Assembly (NCBI GenBank): GCA_003117195.1
Contig: BDSI01000051.1
Span: 374,400-438,399 of the forward strand
DNA: 64,000 bases
DNA from: Eudorina sp. 2006-703-Eu-15
Taxonomy: Eukaryota > Chlorophyta > Chlorophyceae > Chlamydomonadales > Volvocaceae
Reading direction: 5' to 3'
Part shown: positions 35,090 to 47,700 of the stretch, one piece after another
How positions within the stretch are numbered: position 1 is the stretch's first letter
Layout: each line of letters starts with the position of its first letter
The notes under the pieces: model-generated
Told to the model about the DNA's origin: nothing
What the model saw: only the letters and a program-made list of their open reading frames with translations
Database searches by the model: none
Program-made: the position numbers and the translations under genes

Positions 35090-36951
35090 TCATTGCTCCA
35101 GGGTGTCCTCCAGGTGCTCGTCCTGCGCCCAGCCGTGCAGCATCTCTTGCTGCTGCTGCCGCAGCAGCGCCAAATGGCTCAGCTGCTGCTGCTGCCGCTG
35201 CGCCTCCGTCAGCTGCTGCTGCCGGTGGTGCTGCTCGTGCGCCGCGTCGTCGCCGCCGCCGCCACCGCCCAGCGCCCCATCCGCACGCCACCAGGGCAGC
35301 GAGTCGCGGCAGCGCCGAAACGCGGGCTCCAGCCGCGCCATGTACTTGCCGGCGCGCATCTCCGCCTGCGTGGCCAGCCACAGCGACTCCACGTGCTCGA
35401 ACATGGTGCCGCGCAGGTCCTTGAGCTCGTGCGTGGTGAGCTTGGCGCGCAGGAACTCGTCGCGCATCAGCGTGGACTCGTGGGGCCTGTGGATGAGGAA
35501 GCCGTGCGGGCTGACGTACCAGTGCGCGCCCGTGGTGTTCATGTCCGCCACTTGCACGATCTTGTTGTTGCCGTAGCCGCGGTACCTGGTGGGAATGTGG
35601 GGCGGTGGTGGGAATGTGGGGGTGTAGGGCCCTTGGTGGGACCTTTGGTGGGACCTTTGGTAGACACATTCAAAGTTGCGCTACGTGCAAGATGACGGGG
35701 ATTGGAGGGGGACACGGAGGCCCACGGGTGGGTGAGGGGGTGGGTGCTCGGGCTGCGACCTGCGAGTGGCAAACTCGCAGTCCAGGGAAGGGAGGGAAAC
35801 TCCTTGACCCACATCGCCGACCTCCTTTGGGGAACCGGATCCGACGCACGCTGGGTCGCTCGCTACCCCTCAGGCTCCTCCCTCCCACGTCCCGTCCCTC
35901 CTGCCTCCCTCCCCGGGCGCAGCGGCTCCCCCCGAGCGCAGCGGCAGCAGACCGTGGGGTGGAAACCCATACACCACCGACCTGCCGATCTGCCACAGTC
36001 GCTGCTGTCGTACCTGTAGTCGTACCACGGCGTCAGCCAGCGCCAGCTCATGTACCACGGCTCGAAGTTCAGCTCGTAGCGGATAGGGTACGGCGCGTCC
36101 TTGCTATCCAGCCACCGCGAGAACTGCGTGGGCGCGTGGAATACGGGTTTCTTGTACGCGAACACGCGGACGCACTTGTCCAGGTTGGCGCGGATCTCGG
36201 CCTTGCCGGCGGTGGCGGCCAGGTTGTCTGCCAGGACCTCATCCCCGCAGGCCAGCGTGAAGGCGGGAATCACGAAGGCGCCGCGGTTGTCGCGGCACTT
36301 GGCCGCGTACTCCGCAATGACCCGTGGGTCGGCCATCGCGGCCGAGAAGGAGGCCGAGGGGATGAGGTCCACGTCGATGTTGGCGATCAGGTCCGTGTCC
36401 GCCATCAACCGCGCGTAGTTGCGCAGCGTGTTGACCGGGTAGAACAGCATGGCCGCCCGCGGGTCCGCAAACAGTTCGTACAGGAGCAGGACGCGCAGCT
36501 GGCAGCCGGTGGTTGTGTTGGCGTTGGAGCTGCGGAAGAGCACTTCGATGCGGTCCATAGCGCTCTGTACGGCGTGCCCGTTTTCTTTGGTGAGGCCGCC
36601 CGCGAAGGTGTTGTAGAGGGGGAGGTAGACGACGGCGGCGAGGGGCCCGCGCCAGGAGTTGCACTGCGCGCGCAGCTGGTTGATGCGGCCCCCAGAAAGT
36701 TGCGTCACAAGCGTCACGGGCATTCCGGCAGGCTTCTGGGACCACCAGATTTTTTTGGCGACAAGGCAGCTGGGGATGTCATTGACAAAGTTGGTCCAGT
36801 AGGTACGCTGGGATAGGCAGTCCTGATCATCAAAACATTTCATGACCATCTCAGGCCTATTGTAGGCATTAGTTCCAAACGGCAATAGCAGGGCAGCGAA
36901 CGCTAGCAACAGCGCGCTGCCCTTGCACCGGCAGGCGAGCGCCACACGCAT
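35090..36951 (-). CDS. GT49-family glycosyltransferase, copy B, with Gln-rich tail
   Basis: Exons 36951-36014 and 35585-35090 (TGA), 477 aa. The Met at 36951 begins a hydrophobic signal region; an in-frame Met at 36993 would add 14 residues. Conserved parts: MPVTLVTQLSGGRINQLRAQC, FYPVNTLRNYARLMADTDLI then NIDVDLIPS, FEPWYMSWRWLTPWYDYR, and after the intron YRGYGNNKIVQVADMN, SPHGFLIHRPH and SLPWW. Unlike the other copies it carries about 60 extra C-terminal residues with a Gly run, His and many Gln (QQQL, QQQQL, RQQQQE), ending EDTLEQ. This is the most diverged of the minus-strand copies. Family role as for copy A: a Golgi-type inverting glycosyltransferase of unknown acceptor. Confidence 0.86.
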
Positions 36952-39577
36952 CAAATAAACATAGCATGGTATGCTCATACGTGTAGATCTCATGAAAGCA
37001 AAAGCTGCTGCTCACATCCTCGCAGTGTATTCGGAAAAAGTATCGCAACTTCGGCACTCTATTGTGCTATGACCCACGTACAAGCAATTATTATACCATG
37101 ACATTGTATTATTTACCATTCAACACATATACTTGCGTATCCCTTGGGCTGGGCACGTTCGACAGAAAATTGATGTACAGGTACGGGACCGTCAGAAATG
37201 TTTAGAACCCGCCGAAGAGGATAGTTCCAATGGTTCAGGGTATAAGATTCAACATATCGCGCCTGGTGGCGAGTTCAGGAATAAGGGAGAACTCCTCACG
37301 TCCACAAAGGTCCTCACCCCTTTTCTCGGCCCTGAAAGACGTCCAAAGTTATCGGCAAGTTATATGCGTAATCTTCTATATGAGACGGCAGCTGGCGCCG
37401 AAGTCGTCCAAACGACAGGTTTTCGCCGATGTGGCTTGCAAGATGAAATCCCTGGACACACTTGCTATTTCGGAACTCCCATAATTCTGATATCCTGCTT
37501 GGAGTGGTGACCCTGCGCGGGGATCGTCGAAGCACGCCACAAAGTACAGGCGCCGTCGAAGGCCCCGTTCCAGTGCTTCCGACCAGGAGCCAGTGCGGAA
37601 TTCCTTCTTGAGAACATACGTTTCAATCATCTAGGATAACCTGACGCGCATGCGTCTCTTTGCAATCGCCCGTACAGCATCGATGTCTTCCGAGGACTTG
37701 GCCAACTGGTCCTAACTGGGCATGCTGGTCCGAGCGATTCTACACAGCGAATGAAAAAAGTGTTTCTTTTCCGAGGGTTATCAACGGTCGCAAGATCCCC
37801 GACTCGCAGCCCGTCGACGGCGAAGGGCAGCTAAGCGGCAGCTCAAGCCACGGACGGTTCGCGCACGCTCTCGCCTGGCCGTGGCAACCGGAGAGGTCTC
37901 CTCAGTGGCAGCCGCATACTTGAGCATCGCAACTTACCCTGTATGTCTATGGCAACCGGATGCCTGACGATTCGGGCGCGCTCTGCGCTGTGGCGGCCCG
38001 TTGCTGCCAGAACTGCCATCTCGCGGGGCCCGAGCTGCGGGATCTACCAAAGCGAGCTGCTCTCCTGTCGTTCCTGACCCTACGTGGCCTGCCTTCCAGA
38101 GGGCACGCCTCCGCTGTGACTGCTTACCGCTTCACAGCCTTCGCCTCACAGGCTCAGGTCACCGTCATGCTGTTCTGACCAGCGCCCGTGATTCCTGTAT
38201 CGCGGGCAACTGCGACCTGCGTCAATACGGTACCAGCTCATCACGCGATGACAGGCCAGCTTACAACGTCTGCACCCTAATCACTCCGTTTGCCTCCCTG
38301 CAGTGCACCCACTGGCCACCGTTGGCTGCCCGCTCTAGATGGCTCTGGACGGCCCTGTGTTCGGTTCCCTCCGGGGCATCTCCCCGAGCCCCGCCCACTC
38401 GGCCAGCCGCTACCGATTCAAGTGCAGCACGATCCACGCGGACCTCTGGGGCCCCAAAGCACGACGCGAGCGACAGATTGGTGTGAACCCGAACGGGGCA
38501 GGGGGAGCTGCCAGGTGCGGGCCGCGGTATGTCTCTAGAGGTGCGTGTCCCAACGTGGGTCAAGAAGCGAACGCGGCGCGCGGCGCAGCCAGTGCCCTGC
38601 TGCGCAAGGTACCGCACCACCGGCGGACGCAATGCTGGCTACCAATGAGGGCTTGCTCACGATGAGCACAACATGCGGCCGCCGTCCACGACGTGCAACA
38701 TCCGCCTGCAAGGCCGTACAGGCCGCCCCCCAGACGTACCATTAGCCTTGTGCCCCCTCGCCCCAAAGCAGCGTTGCAGGCACTGGTCGGTCAGCGCGTC
38801 AACGCGCCCTGGGCCTGTGACTAGCGCGCGCGCTCTTTCTCCACACCCAAGCCACGGTGAGCGTGTGTGTTGATTTGTTGCAACCCGATGACCCGAATCG
38901 CAATTCGCCCCGTCCAGGTTTGGAGTTTGCTACCTGAATCACGATCCACAGTTTGTTTTCCACTGCAAACCACGTAGAAACCACGTAGGCGCGCGCCCGG
39001 CCTGGGCCGCCCGACCCCCGACCCCCAGGTGGGAGCGGACTCAAATGCTGGCTCGTGCGTGAGCCCATCAGCGGTGGCGGTGGCCTCCTGACCACCTATG
39101 CCACGAGGAGACTCCGGCTTCCTCGTATGAGCAAGCTGGTGGATGGGTAGCAGGGCCAACTCTAGCTACCAATGCCGTACTACAGCCAACTGGTGCCGTT
39201 CCACCAGTGCGCTTCGTGCCTTTCAGCAGTGCGTGTTGATGGTGAGGCCACGCTGATGGGCAATCCTCGCACGCCCACCGAACCTCCGAAACCACGGTCC
39301 GCACACTGGAACCCCGACAAGCGGCCCTCCACCACAGACGATGACCCATCTGACCCTGGCACGATCCAAGCACGCTTATTCCAATCTGACTCCAGCGCAT
39401 CCGCAGCAATCGCAGCACCCGCCGGCCGTGCGCTGCTCCGTCGCCGCTGTTGGCTGCTAAAGACGCCGGCCGCCCTTCATCTACCCCTCGCCGCGGTCGC
39501 AGGAAGCCCCTGTGATCCATCACCCTTGGTCTCTGACAGTCCGAACCTTTCGCGGCCTGATGCCGTGGCACGACTTC
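36952..39577. other. Intergenic between GT49 copies B and C
   Basis: About 2.6 kb. The 5' region of copy B (36952-37150) is AT-rich. A minus-strand frame at 37376-37630 looks somewhat protein-like but has no recognised pattern or partners. A repeat block at 38933-39080 matches 41976-42125. No supported gene. Confidence 0.4.
38933..39080. repeat. Segmental repeat, copy 1 (downstream of GT49 copy C)
   Basis: About 150 bp nearly identical, same orientation, to 41976-42125, including CCTGAATCACGATCCACA and AAACCACGTAGGCGCGCGCC. Each copy lies about 500 bp past the stop codon of its GT49 gene (C or D), so it marks the duplicated unit. Confidence 0.85.
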
Positions 39578-41154
39578 CTACCTCCCTACCACCATGTTTC
39601 CCCATATCGCACTTGCCGTTTGACCTCTCCCCCCTGCCCGGGGATGCTGCCACCACGGCAGCGACTCCATGCACGCCTGGAAGCTGCGCTCCACGCGCGC
39701 CAGGTACTTGCCCGCCGCCATCTCCGCCCTGTCGGCCTGCCACAGGGACTCCGTGTGCTCGTACAGGGTGCCGCGCAGCGCCTCCAGGCTCTTGCGGCTG
39801 TGCTTCTCCTTGAGGAAGTCCTTACGCGCGCGGCTCTCCTTGTGCGGTCGGTGCACCAGGTAGCCGTGCGGGGAGACGAACCAGGTGGTGCCGGTGGCGT
39901 TCATGGCGGCGACGTGCACGACCTTGTTCTGGCCGTAGCCGCGGTACCTACAAGCGTGTCGGGGAGCAAAGGCGGCAGGGCGTGGCAGCGCATGCACAAG
40001 AGAGGCAATGGGGGGAGGTGTAACGCTGGTGTTCAGGGTACCAGTACAGCAAGCCGGCGACTGGGGTACTGCGCAGGGGACCACGCAGAGTGCGATGCCC
40101 ATGTCGAAAAGAGTATGTGCGTGTTTATATGTTGCAGGGGCCTCAGTCTTAACTCCGGATCCCGTGTATCCGTTTCCAGGACACAGTCGTACAGTCGTAC
40201 AGCGTCCCGTGCTGACCTGTAGTCGTACCACAGCGTGCCCCAGCGCCAGCTCAGAAACCACGGCTCGAACAGGGGGCCGTACTCGATCTGGTACGGCTCC
40301 TCAGTCACTAACCAACGCTCGTACTTTGTCGCGTTGTGGCTGTACGGTGCCTTGGGCCGGAACCGCTGGAGACACTTCTTCAGCCCTTGGACCACGCCCT
40401 TCTTGCCCTGGCGGGCCAGCATGTCCGCATAGGCGGTGCCTCCGCAATGCGTCTCGAAGGCGGGGAACACAAAAGCAGCGCCCTGGCGGCAGGCCGCCGT
40501 GTACTCAGCAAGAGTCCGCGGGTCGGCTAGCGCCGTGGAGATGGACAGCGAGGGAACCATGTCCACATCGACGTTGGTGATGAGGTCCGTGTCCGCCATC
40601 AGCCGCGCGTAGTTGCGCAGCGTGTTGACCGGGTACAGCGTCATCGCACGCGGGTCCGCAAACAGCTCGTACATCAGCGCTAGGCGCAACTGACAGCCCC
40701 CGTTGTCCGTGTTTCTCTCCGAGTCGCGAAACAGCTCGTCCGCGTTGGCGATGATGGACTGAAGCCGGTGGCGTGACGTCTCCACGATTTCCACGGAGGA
40801 GGGGTTGTGGAGGGGCAGGTACAGAACAGCCGCTAGTGGGCCCTGCCAGGTGGTGCACTGGGCCTTGAGCTGGTTAAGGCGTGTCGCGGAGAGCTGTGTC
40901 ACCAGCGTGACTGGGATACGGGCCGGCTTCTCGGACCACCACACGCGCGCCGTGGTGAGGCAGGCGGGCAGGTCCTCCGTGAAGTGCTCCCAGGCGGTTC
41001 GTTTGGGAATGCAGTCCTGGTTTTTGAAGCATTTCATGAACAGAGCGGCTTTGTCCCGGACGTCATGCGCGGCCGCCGCCGACAACGGCAGCGCAGCAGC
41101 CAGGCAGGTCGCGACGACGAGCAGTACAGAACGGAGACTGTAGTCGGTGCGCAT
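39578..41154 (-). CDS. GT49-family glycosyltransferase, copy C
   Basis: Exons 41154-40217 and 39947-39578 (TAG), 435 aa. Start at the Met before a 20-residue hydrophobic signal (SVLLVVATCLAAALPL); a Met 15 nt upstream (41169) is an alternative. Very close to copy D over its whole length: FMKCFKNQDCIPKRTAWEHF, WWSEKPARIPVTLVTQLS, LYPVNTLRNYARLMADTDLI, NVDVDMVPSLSIST, FEPWFLSWRWGTLWYDYR, then YRGYGQNKVVHVAAMNATG, SPHGYLVHRPHKESR and SFQACMESLPWWQHP. The acceptor of its single intron is TTGTAG. The C-terminal 20 residues differ from D. It is part of a tandem duplication with D (unit about 3.1 kb including 3' flank). Confidence 0.9.
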
Positions 41155-42631
41155 CGCTGGATGGACCATGGGCAGTTACATATACCTTCTGAAGTACAAT
41201 ATTTTAATGTTTTGATGTGGATATTATAGGAAGTTATTGGCATGCGGCACATTGCGGTTTGATTCTTTCCAAGACTCGGCGCATCCGAGGCGATCGCACT
41301 GGCGCGCGGGCACACCGTATCGAGCTCCAAGTTCCTTCCGCATTTGCACCATCCGACTCCGCGGCCGCGGCTTCCCGCCTGCAGCCGCGTGCTGATCGCA
41401 CCAAGTCGCTCACACATGATAAGCAGGCCTGAGGTACGGCCCTAAGAAACCGATCGCCGCCTCCAATGCAACAACAGGACGTCGGGCGCAGACCGCGTCG
41501 ACCTCCACCTCCCCAACGTCCCAAGGGAACGATGTACTGCGCACCCAGCCACCCACCCCCAACGCGAAGACGAGTGGCCCGCCAGTGCCAATGCGCCTTT
41601 CCGAAACTTGCACCAGCCTTTCTTTGGAAAATAATGATAATGCAAGCTGCGAGCTGCCCACACTTCACGTCCCCGTTCCCGCGTTGAATCGCCGCCCTTC
41701 TGTCCCGCCCCGATGTGCAAAACAAGCCATGGTAACCCACAACACCACAAGCCGCACGCCGTACAATGTAACATGCCGCCTCAACTGACCGCTGTACATC
41801 TGGCCTTCCCTGGATTGGCGACTGGTCTGCGGCTCGCGCTTGGGCACGTTGGGTTCCATGACGAGGGATACAGGGCCGGGCTGTGCCGGCCCCGGCCTCC
41901 GACTCCGCACGCCGCTCCAGCAGTCCATTCAGGCTTCCTGGATTCTAAGCGCGCTTCCTGCGCATGTTACTGCTCCCTGAATCACGATCCACACTATGTT
42001 TTCCACTGCAAACCACGAAGAAACCACGTAGGCGCGCGCCCGACCTGGGTCGCCCGACCCCGACCCCCAGGTGGGAGCGGACTCAAATACACACTGCCGC
42101 CTGCGTGAGCCCATCCGCGGTGGCGGGACCTGCGCCTGGAGCTCAGGTCATGTCCACCCAGGCCATGTGCAGCTATATGCACAAAAATGGAGCGGGTTTT
42201 GCCGTCGGTCATCCAATGTCGCAGGCTCACTCTCCTCGCGACAGGTATTCAGCAGACCAGCAGTGCGGTGCCCTCAAGCGGGGAGCGCACCGGGGCCCTG
42301 CTGACCTGCGCGCCGAGACCCCGCACGCATCCGTCGCGGTCCCCGCGCTCGTGACAAGGAGACAACGACTGAATGCCGCTCCGGTGCGAACCCTCGGCGA
42401 CCGCACAGCACAGCACGCCGCACGCACCACGCCGCCACGCTCGCTCCAACCTCTCTGCCTCAAACCTCTGAAACCCCTCGCTGCGAGGCCCCGCGGTCGG
42501 CCCCGGCCATCGCCCCGGCTCCCCCAGAGCTCCGCCCGCCCCGGCCGATGACTTGCGGGCCTGCATTCTCCACCTTCCCATCCCACTACCCGTCGGTCTC
42601 CTGGCCACACCCTGGCCGCGCTCACATCCCG
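41155..42631. other. Intergenic between GT49 copies C and D
   Basis: About 1.5 kb. It holds the copy C promoter (AT-rich 41170-41240) and the copy D 3' flank with the second segmental repeat. No supported gene. Confidence 0.45.
41976..42125. repeat. Segmental repeat, copy 2 (downstream of GT49 copy D)
   Basis: Direct repeat of 38933-39080; see that entry. The offset between the two is about 3.04 kb, close to the offset between the stop codons of copies C and D (3.05 kb). Confidence 0.85.
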
Positions 42632-44374
42632 TCACTTGCTCCCCAGACCACGGCGGCGCTGCACCACCCGGGGGTGCTGCCACCACGGCAGCGACTCCAT
42701 GCACGCCTGGAAGCTGCGCTCCACGCGCGCCAGGTACTTGCCCGCCGCCATCTCCGCGCGGGTGCTCTCCCACAGCGACTCCACGTGCTCGTACACGGTG
42801 CCGCGCAGCGCCGCCATGTCCTTGCGGCTGAACTTGGCCTTGAGGAAGTCCTTACGCACGCGGCTCTCGGTGTGCGGTCGGTGCACCAGGTAGCCGTGCG
42901 GGGAGACGAACCAGGTGGTGCCGGTGGCGTTCATGGCAGCAGCCTGCACGATCTTGTTTTTACCGTAGCCGCGGTACCTTGGCAGCGGTATTCGGGGGCG
43001 AGGGCAGCCGGCCAGGAAGCCGGAAGGTCCGGGAGAGCATCTAGGTGTTCTGGATCGCCCCCAAAAGGGTATGTTAGGCACGTCGGAAGGCCGGTGTGGC
43101 GGAAGGAGGTTGACATGATAAGGAAGGCGCTTTACACGACACTGGAGGATGTGGCTGCGAAAGCCTTAGTGTCGATCGGGTGCCAACAGAGAAAGGGTAA
43201 AAAAGGTGCAGTGCCGATACCCAATGAAATGGTCACGCGCAAAACGAACGGAGTGGGAGCTTGGGCGCCCGCGGCATCGAGCGTGGGGGTGCCGGCGACG
43301 TTCCCAACCATATTGAAACAACAGACGTGCCCGAGCAGGTAGGTGCATGTGTCGGCGACAGGAACGCTGCCCCGGCCTGAGACACCGTCGCCCAACCTCC
43401 AGTACGGGACACAATCGTACAGCGTCCCGTGCTGACCTGTAGTCGTACCACAGCGTGTTCCAGCGCCAGCTCAGAAACCACGGCTCGAACAGGGGGCCGT
43501 ACTCGATCTGGTACGGCTCCTCAGTCACTAACCAACGCTCGTACTTTGTCGCGTTGTGGCTGAACGGCGCCTTGGGCCGCATCCGCCGGAGACACTTCTT
43601 CAGCCCTTGGACCACGAACTCCTTCCCCTGGACCGCTAGCGTGTCCGCGTAGGGGGTGCCGCCGCAATGCGTCTCGAAGGCGGGGAACACAAAAACGGCG
43701 CCCTGGCGGCAGGCCGCCGTGTACTCAGCAAGAGTCCGCGGGTCGGCTAGCGCCGTGGAGATGGACAGCGAGGGAACCATGTCCACGTCGATGTTGGTGA
43801 TGAGGTCCGTGTCCGCCATCAGCCGCGCGTAGTTGCGCAGCGTGTTGACCGGGTACAGCGTCATCGCACGCTGGTCCACAAACAGCTCGTACATCAGCAC
43901 TAGGCGCAACTGACAGCCCCCGTTGTCCGTGTTTCTCTCCGAGTTGCGAAACAGCTCGTCCGCGTTGGCGATCATGGCTTGGAGCCGCTGGCGGGACGTC
44001 TCCGTGAGCTCAACGGAGGAGGGGTTGTGGAGGGGCAGGTACAGAACAGCCGCTAGTGGGCCCTGCCAGGTGACACATTGGGCCTTGAGCTGGTCGAGAC
44101 GCTCTGCCGATAGTTGTGTCACCAGCGTGACTGGGATACGGGCCGGCTTCTCGGACCACCAAACGCGCGCCGTGGTGAGGCAGGCGGGCAGGTCCTCCGT
44201 GAAGTGCTCCCAGGCGGTTCGTTTGGGAATGCAGTCCTGGTTTTCGAAGCACTTCATGAACAGAGCGGCCTTGTCCTGGACATCATGTGCGGCCGTTGCT
44301 GACCACGGCCGCACAGCAGCCAGGCAGGCCGCGACGACAAGTAGTGCAGAGCTAAGGCTGTAGCCGGAGCGCAT
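42632..44374 (-). CDS. GT49-family glycosyltransferase, copy D
   Basis: Exons 44374-43437 and 42977-42632 (TGA), 427 aa. Exon 1 is the same length (938 nt) as in copies B and C. The Met at 44374 begins the signal region; the frame stays open 26 codons further upstream, but that part crosses a TATATAAATTTC stretch (near 44400) and is more likely promoter or 5' UTR. Conserved sites as in copy C, with NIDVDMVPS for the metal site, KAPFSHNATKYERWL, FEPWFLSWRWNTLWYDYR, then YRGYGKNKIVQAAAMNATG. The acceptor is GCCAAG, an unusual AAG. Amino-acid changes from C are scattered, suggesting a fairly recent tandem duplicate. Confidence 0.9.
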
Positions 44375-44397
44375 AGCTAGACGGGCTAGAGAGCAGG

Positions 44398-44405
44398 CTA
44401 TATAA
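44398..44405 (-). promoter_or_regulatory. Possible TATA box of GT49 copy D
   Basis: Minus strand reads TTTATATAG about 25 nt before the chosen ATG. If it is a TATA box, the 5' UTR would be almost absent, so the assignment is weak. Confidence 0.25.
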
Positions 44406-44775
44406 ATTTCAAATTTCTCATGTGAGCGTTCTATGATCAGATTATCGGGCAAGAATGCGCATCTGTCGCTGCACTATGCGAAGTGCCCACTGAGCCATGG
44501 CTCGTATGGCTCCATCATGGCAACGCATTAAGCCACCTTAAAGCTTGATATTGCAGTGCTGAGGCAAGCCGCTTCGGAAAACTGGTTGAACAAGGTGGTT
44601 TAGGACATGCAAGTCGTACAGTGCGGGGACGAGCGTTGTTGCCCATCGATTGCCGAGTTTGCAATTTACAATCTTCCGTCTGTTATGATCTGCTTCGATA
44701 GGATACAGTCTTGGATATTAACTCGCTCTTCTTAATCCTTTGTATACGTGCTAGGCCAGCTGTCCAGGCTTTACA

Positions 44776-47700
44776 ATGGTGCGCAAAGGCACGATCTTAT
44801 TAGGTAAGAATCGCAGCATAGATCTGCCTTAGATGAAGAAGATCAACTTGGTATATTGATGCATCGTGCCGCAGGTGTCGGCGCCACGGTGGCTGTGGGT
44901 GGCCTCGGGTACATCGCCTACCAGATTCGGAGGTAGGGAGGTCGTGAGTGCGATCTCAGCGCCAGCAGCCTTTGCCGCACTGCCGTGGCTGTCGTATCAT
45001 CGGTTGACATTCGTTTGCAGCAACCACAGGCCGGCCAGCGCTGCCGTCAGCAGAGAAACCATTGTAATTGCCGTGGAGGAGGCAGCCCAGACTGCGGCTC
45101 CGGAGGCGGTAGCGGAAGCGGCTCCCGTGTCCACAGCAGCACCCGTCGACCCTGTGGATGTTGTCATGAAGAGCAATGCCGCGCTCCTAGGAGATAAGGT
45201 GAGGTGGTGAACCGGTGATTTGGGTCGCGTGCAAAATGCAACGGCGGGTCATGGTTTGCATCGAGCGCTTGCCCCGGCTGTCAGCAGTCTCTCACTCTGT
45301 ACTCGGGGTCCCAGCCGCCGCACTGCCACGCGCGCGCTCGTGCATTATGGGACCTCCGCTCAAATCCGCCATGCCCCATGAGGAGGAGGACGCCGCCAGT
45401 GGGTCCTGAGCGAGTGGATCTGTTTGCCATCCGGCGAGGAGCCCCTGTGGCCGGGGGGGCGGGTGATTGGCTGGGCCGGGAGGGAACGGGATCTGGGCGC
45501 AGCGAGCCAGCGATGCGGCACTGTCGTGCTGATGGAGATGGAGATGTACAGCGTGAGCTCAGTGCGCGGAGTGTTGCAGTACGCGGCGTCCGCGGGATGC
45601 GGCACGGCGGGTGCGTGATGATCGTTCGCGCCGTGTCAGTGGGCAGTCCGGGAAGTGTGGCCTTGCCATTCCCTCATCTGGGTCGCACCCGCGTCGTACG
45701 GTCGTCCGGGAGCCGTGTCCCTCTTGCCTTGTTGCGCCCCGCGTAGTCCCGCCCCTCGCCGCCCCAACCCCGCTCTCCCCTCCCCCGGTGCAGGAGCGCG
45801 CTCTAGTGGCCCAACTTCTGGAGCTGGACCAGGGCCAGCTGTTCGAAGGCTGGCCGGAGCTGGGTGGGTGCTTGATTTCGTTGATGTGGAATTGGGTGCG
45901 CGGGACGAGGGGGAGAGAAAAATGAAGCCGGGCCGGGGCAGGCACGAAATGCGGTACTCCGTACTCGGCGGACTGCCGGTACCACCCCCTGGAGCGGTGC
46001 TCCCTGGAGCTGGGTCCGGCGCCCAGGCCCCGGGAGGGGCACGTAGGCAGGCCTTGTGTCGCCGGGGATCCGGGCAACCCGTGTACGGACCTCCCGGTTG
46101 TGTGGCCAGGAGCGGGGCGACCCCCAACTGCTCGTTCTCCTTGGGGGGTGTCCCTTTCAGTTCGTCTCTTGTCTGCTTGTCCCTTTTAGTTCACCTCAGG
46201 GTAAAAAAGGAGCACAAAGGAAGGAGCCTCTGCTGGTGAATCCAGAGAGGCGGGTCACATCCGGGACGCGGGCCTCCGCGCACTGCTGCGCCCGTCCTCT
46301 CCCCGCCCTTGATCGCCCCGCCAACCCTCGTGGCCGGTGGTCCGGCACCCTCACCCTCACCACCCCAGGCACCAACGACGAGGCCAAGCGGCGGCTGCTG
46401 TCCCAGCTCCTGGTGCTGGACGCCAGCTACCACGGGGGCCTGGCGGCCTACATCGGGAATGCCAGGAAGCTGCTGCAGGAGTCGCGCGATGGTGGGTCGC
46501 TGGCCGGGGTGGGGGACGGGTGGGTTGGGGTATCAGGCGGGGGTGAGGCAGCTGGGGCGGTGGTGGGTCGTTCGCGGGAGCGCGGGGAGGGGGCAGACCC
46601 ACCTTTGCCCACCTGGGTGGGTGGTTTCGTGACCAACCAGTACAGCGCCGTGGGGTTGACATGCTGCCCCTCAAATGAAAACCCGCCAAGTGCTCTGCGC
46701 CGTAGCACTACTCTGGACGGACGCGGGCGTGGGCGCAGGGATGGAGAGGACTGGTGGTGAAACATAGAGGGTCTGTCCGGGGGAGTTACGGTGCTTGTAA
46801 ACTCCATGGGGTTGTATGTTTTTCTGTACGGCATTAGCAGCACCGCGTGCTGACGTCGCCGGCCGGGTCTCCCGCGGCCGCCCACCGGCCTCTACCGCCC
46901 GCCCCCCTGGAGGCATCCTGACCCCGACCCGGGGGCTGCGCCGCATGCCTCCAGCTCCGACCACGCCACCAGCTCGAGCGGTCCTGCATCTTCCACACCC
47001 ACCCACCCACACCTACCCATCCACCCACTCATACCCACCCATCCACTATCTGGGCGGTTCTCACCCGCACCCACCCGCCCGCCCACTGCTCCGATCCGGA
47101 AGGCATCAACCCGTTCGAGGGCTACATCCCCTCGGTGCCCGCGGGCGCCACCCTGGACTTCGCGTCCCCCGAGTTCATGTCGCTGGAGCAGGAGGGGCTG
47201 CACGAGGCGGGCGCTGCGGCGTTCGTGCTGGTGGCGGGAGGGCTGGGCGAGCGGCTGGGGTACTCGGGTGGGTGAACCGGCTGTGGGGGGAGGAGAGGGG
47301 GGAGCGGGGTGCGTGGGGGGAGAAGAGAGAGGGGAGGGGGAGGCGTAGGGGAGGGGCTTGAGCATCGGTGATTTCGCTGTCTTCATGGACAGAAGGGGCA
47401 TGAGCATGGGGAAAGGGAGAGCGGAGGGAGGCACCAGTGCCTTGCAAGGTGGATTCCTTGGGGGCAGGACGCCTGGAGGCCGCCTAGCTATTGCATGCTG
47501 AGTACATGGGCGGGTTACGGGGTGGGTTGGGGACGGGTATGACGAGAGGGGAGGGGGTTTGCGGATGTGGTGGTGGGGCTGTGGAAGTGTGGATGTACAG
47601 CCGGTCGGAGGGGCCGGAGATTCCGTCACCAGGCAGCAGTGAGGCGAGGCTCCGGTCCGGGAGTCCGGATGGGTTGGGCCCAGGACCGCTGCCTCCCTGC

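Noticed and set aside
37376..37630. 84-residue minus-strand frame, protein-like composition
   Set aside because: Isolated, no partners found and no recognised pattern; left as intergenic.
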